From contig WHVA01000025.1 of NCBI GenBank assembly GCA_015179125.1, positions 372,001 through 436,000 of the forward strand: DNA of 64,000 nucleotides, read 5' to 3'. The DNA is from Gautieria morchelliformis (lineage: Eukaryota; Basidiomycota; Agaricomycetes; Gomphales; Gomphaceae). Made by a program: the position numbers and the translations under genes. The notes beneath the pieces are model-generated. The model saw only the letters and a list, made by a program, of their open reading frames with translations, was not told the DNA's origin and made no database searches. Below are positions 22,001 through 33,500 of this stretch, in pieces; position 1 is the first letter of the stretch; every line of letters begins with the position of its first letter.

Positions 22001-24329
22001 ATGTTGAAGTCCAGTTTTTCAGCCAGACCGCATGCTGTACCGATTCCATCCAGAGGAATTTCGGTAATCCAGCCGCTAGAAGCATCGCACGGGTGTGTTT
22101 TAGCAATGTGCGGTTTAATCGCTCTGATACACCATGTTCTTCAGGGGTATCGTGCACGGTGAGGCTCCAGATTGTCCCTTTGGACTTCAGGTGGGCCGTG
22201 AATGTGTCGGAGAGGTATTCTCCCCTGCAATCAGTCTGTAAGCGCTTTATCTTCGCATTATACTGCGTCTTGACCCAAGCCTCATACTGATTATAGCAGT
22301 TGAATGCGTCTCTCTTCCTAGCCATTGGTACTAGGTAAGTCCACCAGTTATAGTCGTCAGTGAAACTGACTAAATAGTCTTTTCCGTCGTAGCTCTGGGG
22401 GTTGGCAGGCCCCCAGACGTCCGAGTGCACTTTTTCGCCGAACTTGGTGGCTCGCGGCCCCTCCCGTTTCCGTGGAATGGGTTTTCGGGTAGGTTTGGCT
22501 TGCGCACACTCCATCAAAAGCCTGGCTGACTCGCCATGTCAAGTTCCAGTCCGGTGACAACTTGGTCTTGGATAAGCTTGCGGGCGGCCTGGGGTGATAT
22601 GTGTCCCATCCGGCGGTGTAACTCGTCCAATGTGAGTACTTTCCATGTAATACTCGCTGCTGCTGCAGTAGACTGATGTTCTACCTTATACAAGCCATTC
22701 GAGAGTGGGATCTGTCCAAGTAACGTCCCTCTCTTGTCTCGAATTAGGCACTTCTGATACTTGAGTAGGACCGAGTAGCCAGCAGCATCACATCGTGTTA
22801 GGGAGAGGAACGTAAATGCGAGGTCAGGGCAGTATAGCACGTCCTTCAAGGTAACGTGCGTTGTTGTTCTACCATTGGGTATTCCGACCTTCATGCTACC
22901 TATCCTGGTAGCCTTGAAGACTGTCTTGTCCATGGCGGTGACCGTCCATGGCGCGATCTTGTTGAAGGTGATGAAGCGATGTCTACTCGGTGACATATGA
23001 CCTGACGCGCCCGAGTCGTAAACGTTGACTTCTCGTCCCGTTGGCCAACTCGTTCCCAGTGCAAGCGGGGTCCCAGCGAGCATCGTGGTAAAGGCAAAAT
23101 CCTTGCCCTCTACCACTGTGTTTGCTGAGTTGCCTCCTTTCTTATCTTCATCCTTCTTTTCCTTTTTCTTGCCTTTGGAACGACATTCCGCTTTGATATG
23201 CCCCTTTTTGCTGCACTTCCAACACCCCACATCTGTCCGCGTGGTGTTGGAACTGCTGCTGCATGGCTGGTGCTTCCCGCAGTTTTTGACTACTGCGAGT
23301 GCATTCTCACTTGCCTTCAACTGTCGTTCTTCGATCGCTAATCGCTCAAACTCGTCGATTAGGGTGCTGACCACCTGATCCAGCTCTAGTTTGGCCTTTG
23401 CATGCGCTGCTGACATCGTTATCACGTTAATGAGCGAGCGATATGACTTCGGGAGCGAGCCGAGGATAACGGTGACCAGGTCATCATCGGTGAGTCCCGC
23501 GTTCATCCCTGCGAGCTGTTCCTGCATTCTCATGAGGGACTCCAGGTGCGTGCGGATGTTCGACTCGTCCTCGCACTTCAACTTGTACATGCGTCGTCGC
23601 ATGTCAACTTTGACCGTGAGTTCCCTTGTCTCATGCTTTGCACATATGGCCTCCCAGACCTCCTTTGCCGTAGCTAGGTTGCGGACTTCGATGAGGACAC
23701 TATCTGGGACAGTGGTGAATATCTGTGCCATTATCGCTGCCTCACGCTGATTGTAGTCATCCCAGTGTTTCTCAAGTTCCTCCAGGTCCTCTTCCTCCTT
23801 GTCTGTGAGCACGTGGCTGTCAGGGTACGTCAGGATCGTGCGAGGGATCCAAGCGGTTCCTTTGAGGTGATGCTTTGCACCACAGGTCGCCGCCAGCGTA
23901 GCTAACATCTGGCTTTTCCAGGTTACCCAGTTCGTGCTGTCCCTGGCCAGCTTCGGGACGACGGATGAGTTGGAGGTGGAGGTAGATGTTGTGGGCTCTG
24001 CGGGGCCCATAACCTGTAGCGGTTATGTGCAGTACTATTATGAATGGAGTCTCAGTGAACGGTCAGTTCACTGAGTGTGTATGACTACTCTACCTATTAT
24101 GAATGGAGTCTACAACATAGTAAGTATATGATCATGATGCATAATGGGACGGGGGAATGTACCTCAGTGAACGGTTAGTTTGCTGAGGGATTAGTGACTG
24201 TGGAGTGAGTAGATATAGGGCCTCGGTGAAGCTTGACCGAGGCCAGTAATACTATATTACTAGATGTCTGATAAACCTTTCCATAACCTACTTGGCCCTG
24301 CGTTCAACGCTTACCGACCTTGTCCAACA
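19071..24329 (-). mobile_element. Ty1/Copia retrotransposon (fossil), both LTRs present
   Basis: Minus-strand order: 5' LTR at 24,329-24,020 (starts TGTTGGA), gag (from 24,010), protease, integrase, reverse transcriptase, RNase H (ending 19,773), purine tract AAGGGGGAGTG, and 3' LTR at 19,765-19,071. Landmarks are the zinc knuckle CWKCSKKGHIKAEC, the protease VYDSGASGHM, the integrase core in 22,500-21,500, and RNase H with TKHIDIQYHF. The flanks share GTAG on both sides as a probable target duplication. The coding region is long but broken, with a few breaks. The 5' LTR is about 310 bp, and the 3' LTR about 200 bp once the nested Gypsy LTR is set aside. The LTRs differ moderately, suggesting an element older than Gypsy-1. 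Confidence 0.9.
19077..19566 (+). mobile_element. Solo Gypsy-1 LTR nested in the Copia 3' LTR (fossil)
   Basis: This 490 bp LTR begins TGTCAGGGGACACC and ends TTGCCCTTACA, matching the LTRs of the full element at 30,506-36,744. It is flanked by a perfect GGTTA duplication (19,072-19,076 and 19,567-19,571), which sits six bases inside the outer edge of the Copia LTR. With no internal Gypsy sequence it is a solo LTR, formed by recombination between two LTRs after insertion. Confidence 0.93.
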
Positions 24330-24522
24330 GTAGATTCTATGTCCACGGCTCTCAAGGTTTCATGCTTAGCTCTATGTTGAAAGTGGAAGTGCAGAAGTGA
24401 AGCGGAGACGGAGAAGCAAGTGGAGCTGGTGAAAGTGCTGCCAGAAGCAGAAGTGGAAGTGGAAGTGGAGCAAGCAGAACTTGGAGTGGGATCAGAACTG
24501 GAAAAGGGGCCATCCCCTGACA
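24330..24522 (-). mobile_element. Gypsy-type LTR fragment (fossil)
   Basis: This is a reverse-oriented LTR relative ending CCCCTGACA, with GGAAGTGG-rich sequence matching the Gypsy-1 LTR start read backwards. Its other side is cut at the Copia insertion point. Confidence 0.65.
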
Positions 24523-24531
24523 TCACCCTCC

Positions 24532-24878
24532 TGTAAGGGCAACTCCCTGAGATAGTGAAAAGTCACATGGCCTGGCAGAGAGGGATCCAAAGAGGAAAAG
24601 CTAAGGATCCTCATTGCCAGTGATCTACCTATATGCTACACACTTCTGGGTACCCCTGACCATAGCTAGGGACCTCCACTTCCCAACTGACATCAACCCT
24701 GACAGCTCTGGTGATTGCTTATCATGTAGTGACCCTGACACCATTCTGCTGAAGTTGAAGGTTCAGAAGCTTAGCCTTGGGATCAAGGTGGATGTAAGAA
24801 TGGCTCAGGGGTTCTGGATGTGCTTGGACTGGGACCAGGGCTGAGCTCGGAAGTGGTTTGGAAGGGTTTCCCCTGACA
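24532..24878 (-). mobile_element. Gypsy-type LTR relative (fossil), reverse orientation
   Basis: It starts TGTAAGGGCAACT and ends CCCTGACA, the reversed Gypsy LTR termini, with an AGGGATCCAAAGAGGAAAAG block as in related copies. It follows the preceding fragment after nine bases. It is diverged from the Gypsy-1 LTR and belongs to an older sub-family. Confidence 0.65.
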
Positions 24879-25043
24879 TCACCTCCCCTCTAGAGTGCTG
24901 CATCTTGAAGCATGAGACATGATCACCTGAAAGGCCATTGACCAAATTCTTCATGGCGCTCCCAGGTGAGTCTGGTAGAACTCATGTACATTTGCTGGTT
25001 GCATGGACATTGTCTTCTGAAATCCATAAATCCTTGTTGTACC

Positions 25044-25480
25044 TGTAACTGTTATGGCAACTCTCTCAAGACAGCAGAAATCACGTGGCCTGGCAGAGGA
25101 GGATCCAAAGAGGAAAAGCTGTGGATCCCCATGGCAAGTGTGCTACCTATATACCTTGCACCCCTGATAGAGGTCAGGGATGCCCGCTCCACTTCTGATG
25201 TAAGTCTGAACCTCTGTGGTAACCACCTAATATGTGGAACCCCCTCCCAAGGGCATTTCTGGTCTCGGCTTCAGTTCTGACCCAAGGTCCAGATCTCACC
25301 CAAGCACATCCTGAGGGCCTGGCCAAGTTCCTGAACCTTCGGCTTTGGGAATTATCCAAGAATGGTGCCAAGGTTGTGGGTCAAGACATGCGTGTTAGGC
25401 AAGTGTGTTACATATCAAGATTTCCGCTAAGTCGGAACTGGAAAGGACAGCGGCTTCAACTTATAGGTTGCGCCCCCAAT
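25044..25480 (-). mobile_element. Older Gypsy-type LTR fragment (fossil)
   Basis: It begins TGTAACTGTTATGGCAACT, then GGCCTGGCAGAGGAGGATCC, like the neighbouring LTR. The distal edge is unclear because sequence grades into TCGGAA-rich repeats of the same kind. Confidence 0.55.
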
Positions 25481-25599
25481 GAACTATCCTCCTAAGTATT
25501 TCGGAAATGAGTCGGAAGTCGGAAAGTACTGAACTAAAGGTTGGTCGGAACTTGAGTCGGAACTGAGGCGGAAGGCGGAGAGACGGAGGTTTTGCTAGA

Positions 25600-26048
25600 C
25601 TCGCTGTGCTAAGAACAGGAGATGGAGTGAAGGAAATCAAGTATCAAAGGCGATTATCTGATTGCAGAATAACAGACATACATGCCAGGCTTTTATAAAA
25701 AGAGCTGAGACAACAGGTAATGAGATGGTACTAAGCAAATTCCGGGGGGAGCGGAAGTCGGGTAACATGCGTGGGAACTAACTAATTGGGAACAATGGGA
25801 CTACAAGGGGGGTTCAGGGTAAGGTAAAACAATGGCAAAGAACAAGGGGTCGGAAAACATATCTGACAATGAACTACAAGGGTGACCAGATATATGATCT
25901 TGATGAACGATGAAGTGGGTCTGGAGTGTCTGAGTAATAGAGTCGAAAGAACAAGGGAGTAGAACAAGGGGCGGAATGTCGGAATTATTGGAGGGGCGGA
26001 AAGGTTGCGGAACTGAAGGTTGGAAGTCGGAAATACATGGTCGTAACA
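25600..26048 (-). mobile_element. LTR-like repeat, family G, copy 1
   Basis: The part from about 25,790 to 26,048 is repeated at 43,408-43,668 in the same orientation. Shared landmarks are an ACAAGGGG run and the end GTCGTAACA, which read backwards gives a TGTTACGAC start. The left boundary is uncertain and no target duplication was identified. I treat it as a solo LTR of an unplaced retroelement. Confidence 0.5.
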
Positions 26049-26124
26049 AAGTGCCATGGAGGTGTGGGCTTGTGTCAGGAGTGGAGCGGGTGTTCCTGAA
26101 TTCAATCAGGGGCACGAGATATAT

Positions 26125-26280
26125 AGGTAGTGTGCTGGCAGTGGAGGTCCTTTAGCTTTTCCTCTTTGGATCCTCCCCTGCCAGGTGAGTTGTATGTTAT
26201 GTAGATAGCTCTTATTCATCTTTGGGCCCTCCTCTGCCAGGCCACGTGAGTTCTGCTGTCTAGGGAGAGTCACACTTACA
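26125..26280 (+). mobile_element. Gypsy-type LTR 3' fragment (fossil)
   Basis: It contains two copies of the CTTTGGATCCTCCCCTGCCAG-like block and ends CACACTTACA, matching the last third of the Gypsy-1 LTR. The upstream part is absent or too diverged to see. Confidence 0.55.
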
Positions 26281-26477
26281 GTCATGGTATAGGCTCAACA
26301 CAACACACAATCATACCTAGTATGGGACCACATATGTGTGGTCGGGATCTAACTGAGTTTGAAACTGACTATGGACAGGTGCCAGCACCAGAGTACCAAG
26401 TTGCAGACAAGGTGTACTTGGATGCTAGTGACATCCACACTATGTGCCCCTCACAGAAGCTTTCCCACTGCTACCTT

Positions 26478-27044
26478 CACTGGAGACATGGCAAAATTTC
26501 CTGACTTTGGAAATCTACTGGAAATCCTAAGCATATTCCATGTTTCTTCAAAATTTCCCAGTTCAGAAAATTGGTTGAAAATTTAATGTTTTATCAGAGT
26601 GTTTTGGCTTCAGGAAATCCTTCAAAAATTATCACCTCAAAATCTTCAAGAAACTCTCAGGAAACATTGAATTTCCTCTGCTATGAAACTAAATATTTAT
26701 TAAAATTTCCTCAGTTTTGGAAATTCTATGAAAATACTGGTTTCCTGAACATTTGACAGGGAAACTTTGTGGAAATCAGTGTTTCTATAGAATTTCCTAA
26801 CTGTGGAAACTTTACTAAAAATTTAGTTTCATTAAAGAGGAAATTCAATGTTTCCTGAGCATTTCTTGAAGATTCGTAGGTACTAATTTTACAATTTCTG
26901 AAGGATTTCCAGCAGCTAAAAAACTCTGACAAACATTAAATTTTCATCCAATTTTCTGAACTGGGAAATTTTGAAGAAATGTGGAATATCTTTAGGATTT
27001 CCAGTAGATTTCCAAAGTCAGGAAATTTTGCCATGTCTCCAGTG
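26478..27044. mobile_element. 567 bp foldback MITE with CACTG ends, 3-bp target duplication
   Basis: The ends CACTGGAGACATGGCAAAAT are perfect mirror images, and inverted symmetry continues for well over 100 bp on each side (TTTCCTGACTTTGGAAATCT). The flanks are CTT on both sides (26,475-26,477 and 27,045-27,047), and the homologous Gypsy-1 sequence shows the uninterrupted site. It is AT-rich, with repeated GGAAAT and TTTCC motifs and no coding sequence. CACTG termini with a 3-bp duplication fit a non-autonomous CACTA-like element. Confidence 0.88.
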
Positions 27045-27154
27045 CTTTCACCCCTCACAGTGGTGCAGAGGGTTGGGCGGAACACATACCATCTCTGCCT
27101 TCCAATGTCCATGTCCCACCTCCACCCCATCTTCAATGTGGTGAAGCTACTTCC

Positions 27155-27579
27155 TATAAGGGCAACCCTCTCTAGCCATGGAGATCACACTACCATGCAA
27201 GCTGACAGAGGGGAAATCCAAAGAATATACATAAATGAGGAAATATACAATAAGAGGGAATCTCACCCAACAGAGGGGAAAGAAAAAGAGAAAAGTATAA
27301 GGATACTACACTGGACCACAGCCAGGGCCATTGCCTGGCACTCACCACTGACACTGTCCTCCCCTGGCCTCCTCAACCCTTGATAGACCCTGGATGCCAC
27401 GTACTACGTGAGCTGCTTCACTCCTGACAATGTTCTGAAAGCAGAAGTGGGGAAGCAGAGCAAAGTTGGTGAAGCAGGTGGACCTGGTGGAAGTGCTTCT
27501 GGAAGCAGAAGCAGAACTGGATGTGGAATGGGAGGAACTTGGGGCAGTGTTGGAACTGGAAAGGGGATGTCCCCTGACA
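27155..27579 (-). mobile_element. Solo Gypsy-type LTR nested in the chromovirus fragment (fossil)
   Basis: It is in reverse orientation, from TATAAGGGCAACC to CCCCTGACA, 425 bp. The flanks CTTCC and CTTAC look like a slightly decayed 5-bp target duplication. Gypsy sequence resumes on both sides in register with 35,940 and beyond of the full element. Confidence 0.8.
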
Positions 27580-27785
27580 CTTACAGCTCTGGCCCCATTC
27601 CCAGTCAGAAGGCTCATCTGCTGCCTCTGCCAGAGATTGTGGATGGGGAAGAGCATTATATGGTAGAACAGGTCCTGGACAGCCAATTCATGAGGGGCTG
27701 CATCCAGTTCCTCATAAAATGGGAAGGATACAGGTATGAGGCTGTGAATGATATGGAACAAGAGGAGCTGGTGGAGAGGTGAACT

Positions 27786-29934
27786 TGAGGCTATGAGGTC
27801 ATGTAAAGTTTCTGATATGCTAATCCAGTGTAGATTCCAGGAGATTAAGCTCTATTGAACTCCTTTGGATGCCCTTCATGTCAATGGCAGGTGTTGACAA
27901 CAATACAGAGGTCTCCAAGGCCTGCTCTTTTTGAATGGGCTCATTTGTGGGTGTGGCAAAAGCTGCATGAGCCATAACATTCCTTCAGGCCATGGTCCTC
28001 ACCATAGTTAGATTAGCAAAATTTTCCACTTCTTCATCTGCCTCCAATTAGAGATCACGGTTGCTTATACATTGTAGTTGACAGAAATTGACCAGAGATG
28101 GATTGGCCTGTTGCAGGGTTGACTTCTGCCTTTTGAGAACACCCCAGGACAAGACACATGCAGAGTGTCATGCCAGTTGTAGTAGACATCCTGAGAGCAA
28201 GTACTTTAGCATTGGATTCAAGAGCTGGTACCTGTGTTCACTGTTGGCAGCAGCTGATAATAAAATTCCCTTTGTGACCAGTGCAGAACCCTAGGCCTTG
28301 ATCTAAATTTCAAGGTGATTGAGATTGTGTAGGAACTCCGGGGACATATTCCCTTTGTATGATGGACTCACTACTACATGTGTTTCCAGCCAACCCAATG
28401 ATTTGCAAGTGGTGATGACATGGCCTGTTTCACCACAGGCTCATTGTTGTAAAATAGAATGTCAGGCTGGATAAACTCTGTAGATCTCTCCCGCCACAAA
28501 GAACGTGTTGCCTGTCAATCACGAATATGAAATGTCTATCAAGAACAGTAATCTCAAAATGCTTGCTACAGATCTAGCTGATTTGGAGAAATCTTACTGG
28601 AAATCACTGGTATGTATATATATAATATGTATTCAATAGGTACCATTTGACTCTTTGAGCATATGATGTTCAACAGGGGCAGCAATTTGACTTCACCAAA
28701 GGCTTCCGTGATGATGTGATGGTAGTAGAAAACCATATTCACAAGATGGATATGGCTCTATTAGGTCAGAATGTCAAGTTCATATCTGATGGTGCCTAAC
28801 ATTGTAGTTTCCATATGCACACACTTGCTACAGAGTGACACACTTTCTGACTTATTGATAATATGCTGTAAAGTATTGGTACATGGTCCTCATGAAATTC
28901 CAACATGATTATGGATTAATCCTTATATCTGATATTATATATAGGTTGAACAAGTTTGTTTTAATGGAGCCCTGTGTAACAATATCTAGAGACTTGAGAG
29001 ACTCATCACCAAGTTGCAGTCAACTCCTGATAGGCCAGTGTCCATCATATTCTACACCTGACAGGAATTAAGGAGAGAGAGTATATGGAGATATCCCATT
29101 ACTTGTGAGCTCAGAGGAAGCTCACACCCATGGTAGAATTAAGGCGGGTATATGTTACAAGACATACCAAGGTTTTATTTTTCTATTGCTCCACAGACAC
29201 GACCTGCTGCCTACTATCCCCCCCATCTTATTGACAGGGGCTTTGTATGGCCTATTATGATTTTAGCTTGAATACTTGTTAATAAAACACTATCCACATC
29301 ACTAATGCTCCACAATAGCTGCATGTAGCCTCCCCCTTGTCTACATGCAATGTTTGGACCCATTTCTCTATTATCTTGAATCCCAATACTCACTGACATT
29401 ATAGTTTAAGTAGCTAGCACCGAATGTATATTATGGCAGCCAGAAATTATCTGTTCTCACTTGAACAGTCCCTATATGCGTGTTTGATCGCTATATGGTC
29501 TATCTCCCACAGATTTACTTTAGTTCTTGGTTGAGACTACAATACAGTGATGTTTAACATTTCGAGTATTATTGGTAAACAAAAATACAGACAAGTATGT
29601 CCCTGACCAGTCCATATTCATCCTATAGCATACTGAGCTCAAACGCCTCAATAAGAGCAGTGCACATGATGACCAGTGTCAAGGTCCTTGGCAGGTGCAG
29701 TACATCTGAAATATCATGTCAGTGAAGTGTCCTCTCAGCATAAAAGAATATGTACTTTGCACACCAGCCTTGTGTGATGCAGGCAAGCAGTGCCTGGAAG
29801 TGAATGATGGGAGGGACCTCATCTGCTATAAGGTAGAGGCTTTTAGGAATAATATCAGATATATCAGAATAGATATATTCTGATGACTCAGGGAGTGGGT
29901 ATCCTTCGTGCACCCCTGTGCATGGTATATGCAT
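27786..29934. other. Unassigned AT-leaning DNA, possible degraded gene at 28,530-28,800
   Basis: No long frame or repeat match was found. At 28,528-28,610 a frame reading SNLKMLATDLADLEKSYWKS ends at a GTATGTATA donor-like site. An AG at about 28,676 is followed by QQFDFTKGFRDDVMVVENHI. This looks like two exons of a degraded gene whose family I do not recognise. The remainder has only short frames. Confidence 0.3.
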
Positions 29935-30505
29935 TAGCTGACTAAGCTCTGCGGAGTGAGTGCGTCACCAGTTGGTGTAGGTCGCATGACCGAGTCGAGG
30001 GGGAAATAGATGATAGCAGAGGAGCAAAGGGTCCAAAGCGTTCGCTTTTGGAACAGTATAGTGTAGCCAGTTGTAATAGACTCTCAACAAAGAATTAGAG
30101 AAAACTATCAAGAATTAAGCTCTGTAGCTATCAAACAAGTCTACAGTTACTTCAGGGGGTGAAACAGCAATTTCTGGATTGTTCTGGATATTTTCTGGAT
30201 GTTTTGTTTGTAAATTTATGGTAGCTACTTATACTATAATAGTAGTGACTACCAGTGTCCAAGATAGTGAGGGAATGGGTCAGGATAATGTGGGAAATAC
30301 TCCACAGGCTGCATACAGCTGTGGGGCAGGAACAATGATGGGGATACTTGTCCTACTGACAAGTATCTAAGCTGGGACCTTGGAGCAGTATACAAAGCCC
30401 CTTTCAACATGAAATACAGTTTGTAATCAGTGGGGCTCAGGGGGATTGTATAGAAAAGAATCTTGTGTGTCCTATGCTGTGTGCCTACAGCAGCCTTGGC
30501 AAGGC
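29935..30505 (-). repeat. Family E repeat, copy 3, left part (interrupted by Gypsy-1)
   Basis: It aligns with 44,640-46,500 (outside the nested LTR) and 62,690-63,260. Shared landmarks are GCTGACTAAGCTCT, AGACTCTCAAC and AGCTATCAAACAAG. The match resumes after Gypsy-1 at 36,745. It is more diverged than copies 1 and 2. Confidence 0.7.
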
Positions 30506-33500
30506 TGTCAGGGGACACCCTGTTTTCCATTTCCAGTTCCGACACCACACCCAGTTCCGACTCCATTTCCAGCTCCGCTTCCAGTTCCGATTCCATCTCC
30601 CCCTCCGCTTTCGGAAATGATTCCGCTTCGGGGAGAACTTCCACCAGTTCTGTTCGCCTTGCCAGTTCCACTCCAATTTCCGACTTCCACTCTCGGAACA
30701 GTGTCGGAAATCAAGTGACTTGTGTAATAGGTGGCATCAAGGGTCGATCAAAGGTCAGGGAGGTCAGGAGGATGCAGGGTTGATGGTGGGTGCCAAGTGT
30801 TGTCCCTTGCTGCGCAGCGTAGTATAATACAGGCTCGCTGACATTGGGGGTCCTTAGACTTTTCTCTTTGGATTTCCCCTTGTCAGGTGAGAATCCCCTC
30901 TCTTGTATACTTTGTTCATTTATACATACTTTGGATTTCCCCTTGTCAGTTGTGTGGTAGTGTGATCTCCACAACCAGCCAGGGTTGCCCTTACAGCAGA
31001 AAAGTCTCTCCCCTAGAGGACCGGCGATCGTACCGCGCATTGCATTCGCCATAGGTGCGTTCGGAATCGGAGACAGCGACTCGGAGATCGCGACCTCTTC
31101 CGCACACACAGCATACGACAGCCCCTCTTCTTATGTCGAGCTCCCAACCGCGGAAATCCCGTCCCATATTTCTCCTTCCGACATGGATCCGGACGATCGT
31201 CTTTGGAATATGGAGGAGGAATTGACGCGGAACCGGATGAAGACCGACGCGATTGAAACAGCCTTACAAGCGATTTTGGCTAAGTTAGATATCCCACAAA
31301 GTGGTGGAAATGAAATGCTGGATGGTCTGGATTTCGGAAAAGTGGAAGCAGCGGAAGAGAGGATGCCCGCGAAGTTAACAAAGGTCAAACCTGCAACTCC
31401 GGCGGACTTTGACGGAGATCGGGAGAAGGGACACACATTCTTCAACACATGCAGCACCTACTTCGCAATTGTCGGAGACCTCTTTCCGAATGACCAGGCT
31501 AGGATCCACTGGGCATTGTCCTTTTTCAAGTCGGACCGTGCAGCCCGTTTTGCAAACAAGGTGATCCGACATGAAGCAAAGGGCAAGGGGAACTACTTCC
31601 GGGACTGGGACACCTTCGAGAAAACATTTTCCGACCAGTTCTGCCCGAAAAACGAGCAGCTCACAGCCCTTAAGAAGCTCGAGGGGACAAGCTGGTACCA
31701 GGCCAAGGATCTGGTCGATGACTACATCGATCGCTTCCAGGAGCTCATTGACCTTGTGGAGTATGACGACGACAAGACGATCATCATCAAATTCCAACAA
31801 GGACTTGATCCGACACTCCAGAACCAAGTCGCGCTGCTTGGGGATGGAGCTCCGGATTTTGATGACCCAGAAGGGTGGTACCAAGCTGCGCAGAGGGTGT
31901 CCCGGAACAGGGAAGCAAATGAGGCCTTCGTGGAGACAAACCGGAACATGACACGCAGTTCCACTCATCCTACTCCACCTGTGCCAAAACCCGGAAGTGC
32001 ATTCACTCCCACACGGAAAATATTTCCGATGGTTGCTCCGCCTGCTCCTATTAGGAACCATAGCCCTCCTCCCTCGAAGAGTGGCCCTGCCCCGATGGAT
32101 GTTGACCGCATGTGTGGAAAAGGCCACGGAACTATCACCTGCTTCCGATGCCGACAACCAGGTCACTATGCTCGCGAGTGCCCCCAAGCCTTTGACATCT
32201 GGCTTATGACCACGGAGGAGAAACTCGAGCTCCTTCCAGAGTTCCTCGCACTCGCGGACATAAGCGGAGTGCCCACTGCGGAAGGAATTTCTGAAAATGC
32301 GGAACATGGTGCATCGGGAGCGGAAGATGCGTCGGATTTTGTGACGCGCAGCGGGTGAGATGTGTGCCCCTGCTGCCTGTACATAACCGGTTTGCCTGTC
32401 TTGAAGTAGAGAATGAAAACCCCCCACTCCCCTCACTTCGTACAGACCCACCGGATAAAGTCACACAAAAACCAAATCCGACACCCCGCCCATCCCGCAT
32501 CCGCCCTTGGGAGAGACGCCTCCCAAAGCGCTATGTTGTTGCTTCCACCCCTGGCCCCAAGTCACTAGTCATTAAGGTGGAGATACAGACAACAGATACT
32601 GCGGAAGTCAAATCCGGACCCGCCCTTGTTGATTGTGGGGCCACTGGTCAGTTTATAGACTGGGACTATGTGGAACGGAACCGACTGACCACGTGGAAGT
32701 TGCAACGTGCAATCCCGGTGTTCAATGTGGATGGAAGCTCCAACGAGGCAGGGTCCATCACGGAGATAGTAGACACAATTCTCCGCTATGATGGGCACAC
32801 AGAACGCACTGCCTTTGCAGTGACCAGCCTGGGGAAGCAAGACATCATCCTCGGGTTTACCTGGCTCCAGGAGCACAACCCGGAGATCAATTGGCAGACT
32901 CGGAAGGTGCTGATGAGTCGGTGCCCAGCCAAGTGTCACATGTGCCGGTCGGAAGTGCGGAAGGAGCGCCAGGAGCAGCGGAAGACCAAACGGCTCATAC
33001 AGACATGTCGTTCTGGCCCCCATCCACTGCTTGCAGAAGAAGACTCGGAAGCGGAATTTGAACCGGCTCCCACATCCAATTCCGATTTCAATTCCGACTC
33101 CAACGTCATCCGACTTGGCCCGGAAGAGACTCTGGCGGAGGGGGAGCGCTTGCTGTACGTAAACCTTCCACCGGAAGCGGAACACATCCGCGCCACCGGA
33201 AATATTTCGCAACGCCTTGCTGAAGCCTCCAAGAAGCATGATAAAGCGGAGGTGGAAATTCTGGAGTACCTGCGGGAGTTCGAGGATGTCTTTGCCAAGG
33301 AGTCATTTGATGCCCTGCCTCCACGAAAGCTGTGGGACCATGCCATCGAGTTGGAGCCTGGGTCAAAGCCCACCAACTGCAAGGTCTACCTGCTGTCACC
33401 CAAGGAGCAGGCAGAGCTCGATGCATTCCTTGTGGAGAACCTCTGTACAGGGAGGATCCGCCCCTCCAAGTCACCCACGGCATCTCCGGTGTTCTTCATC

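Larger units (their letters stand above)
26380..27785 (+). mobile_element. Old Gypsy chromovirus fragment (end of integrase and chromodomain; fossil)
   Basis: The segments outside the two nested insertions match 35,740-36,120 of the full Gypsy-1 element: the integrase tail around PEYQV-DKVYLDAS, a linker, and the chromodomain start. A CACTG foldback MITE (26,478-27,044) and a reverse LTR (27,155-27,579) lie inside it. It is only a fragment, much more diverged than Gypsy-1 and poor in CpG. Confidence 0.8.

Noticed and set aside
31375-32451. 358-codon minus-strand frame opposite Gypsy-1 gag
   Set aside because: It is a shadow of the gag frame on the other strand and has no independent features.
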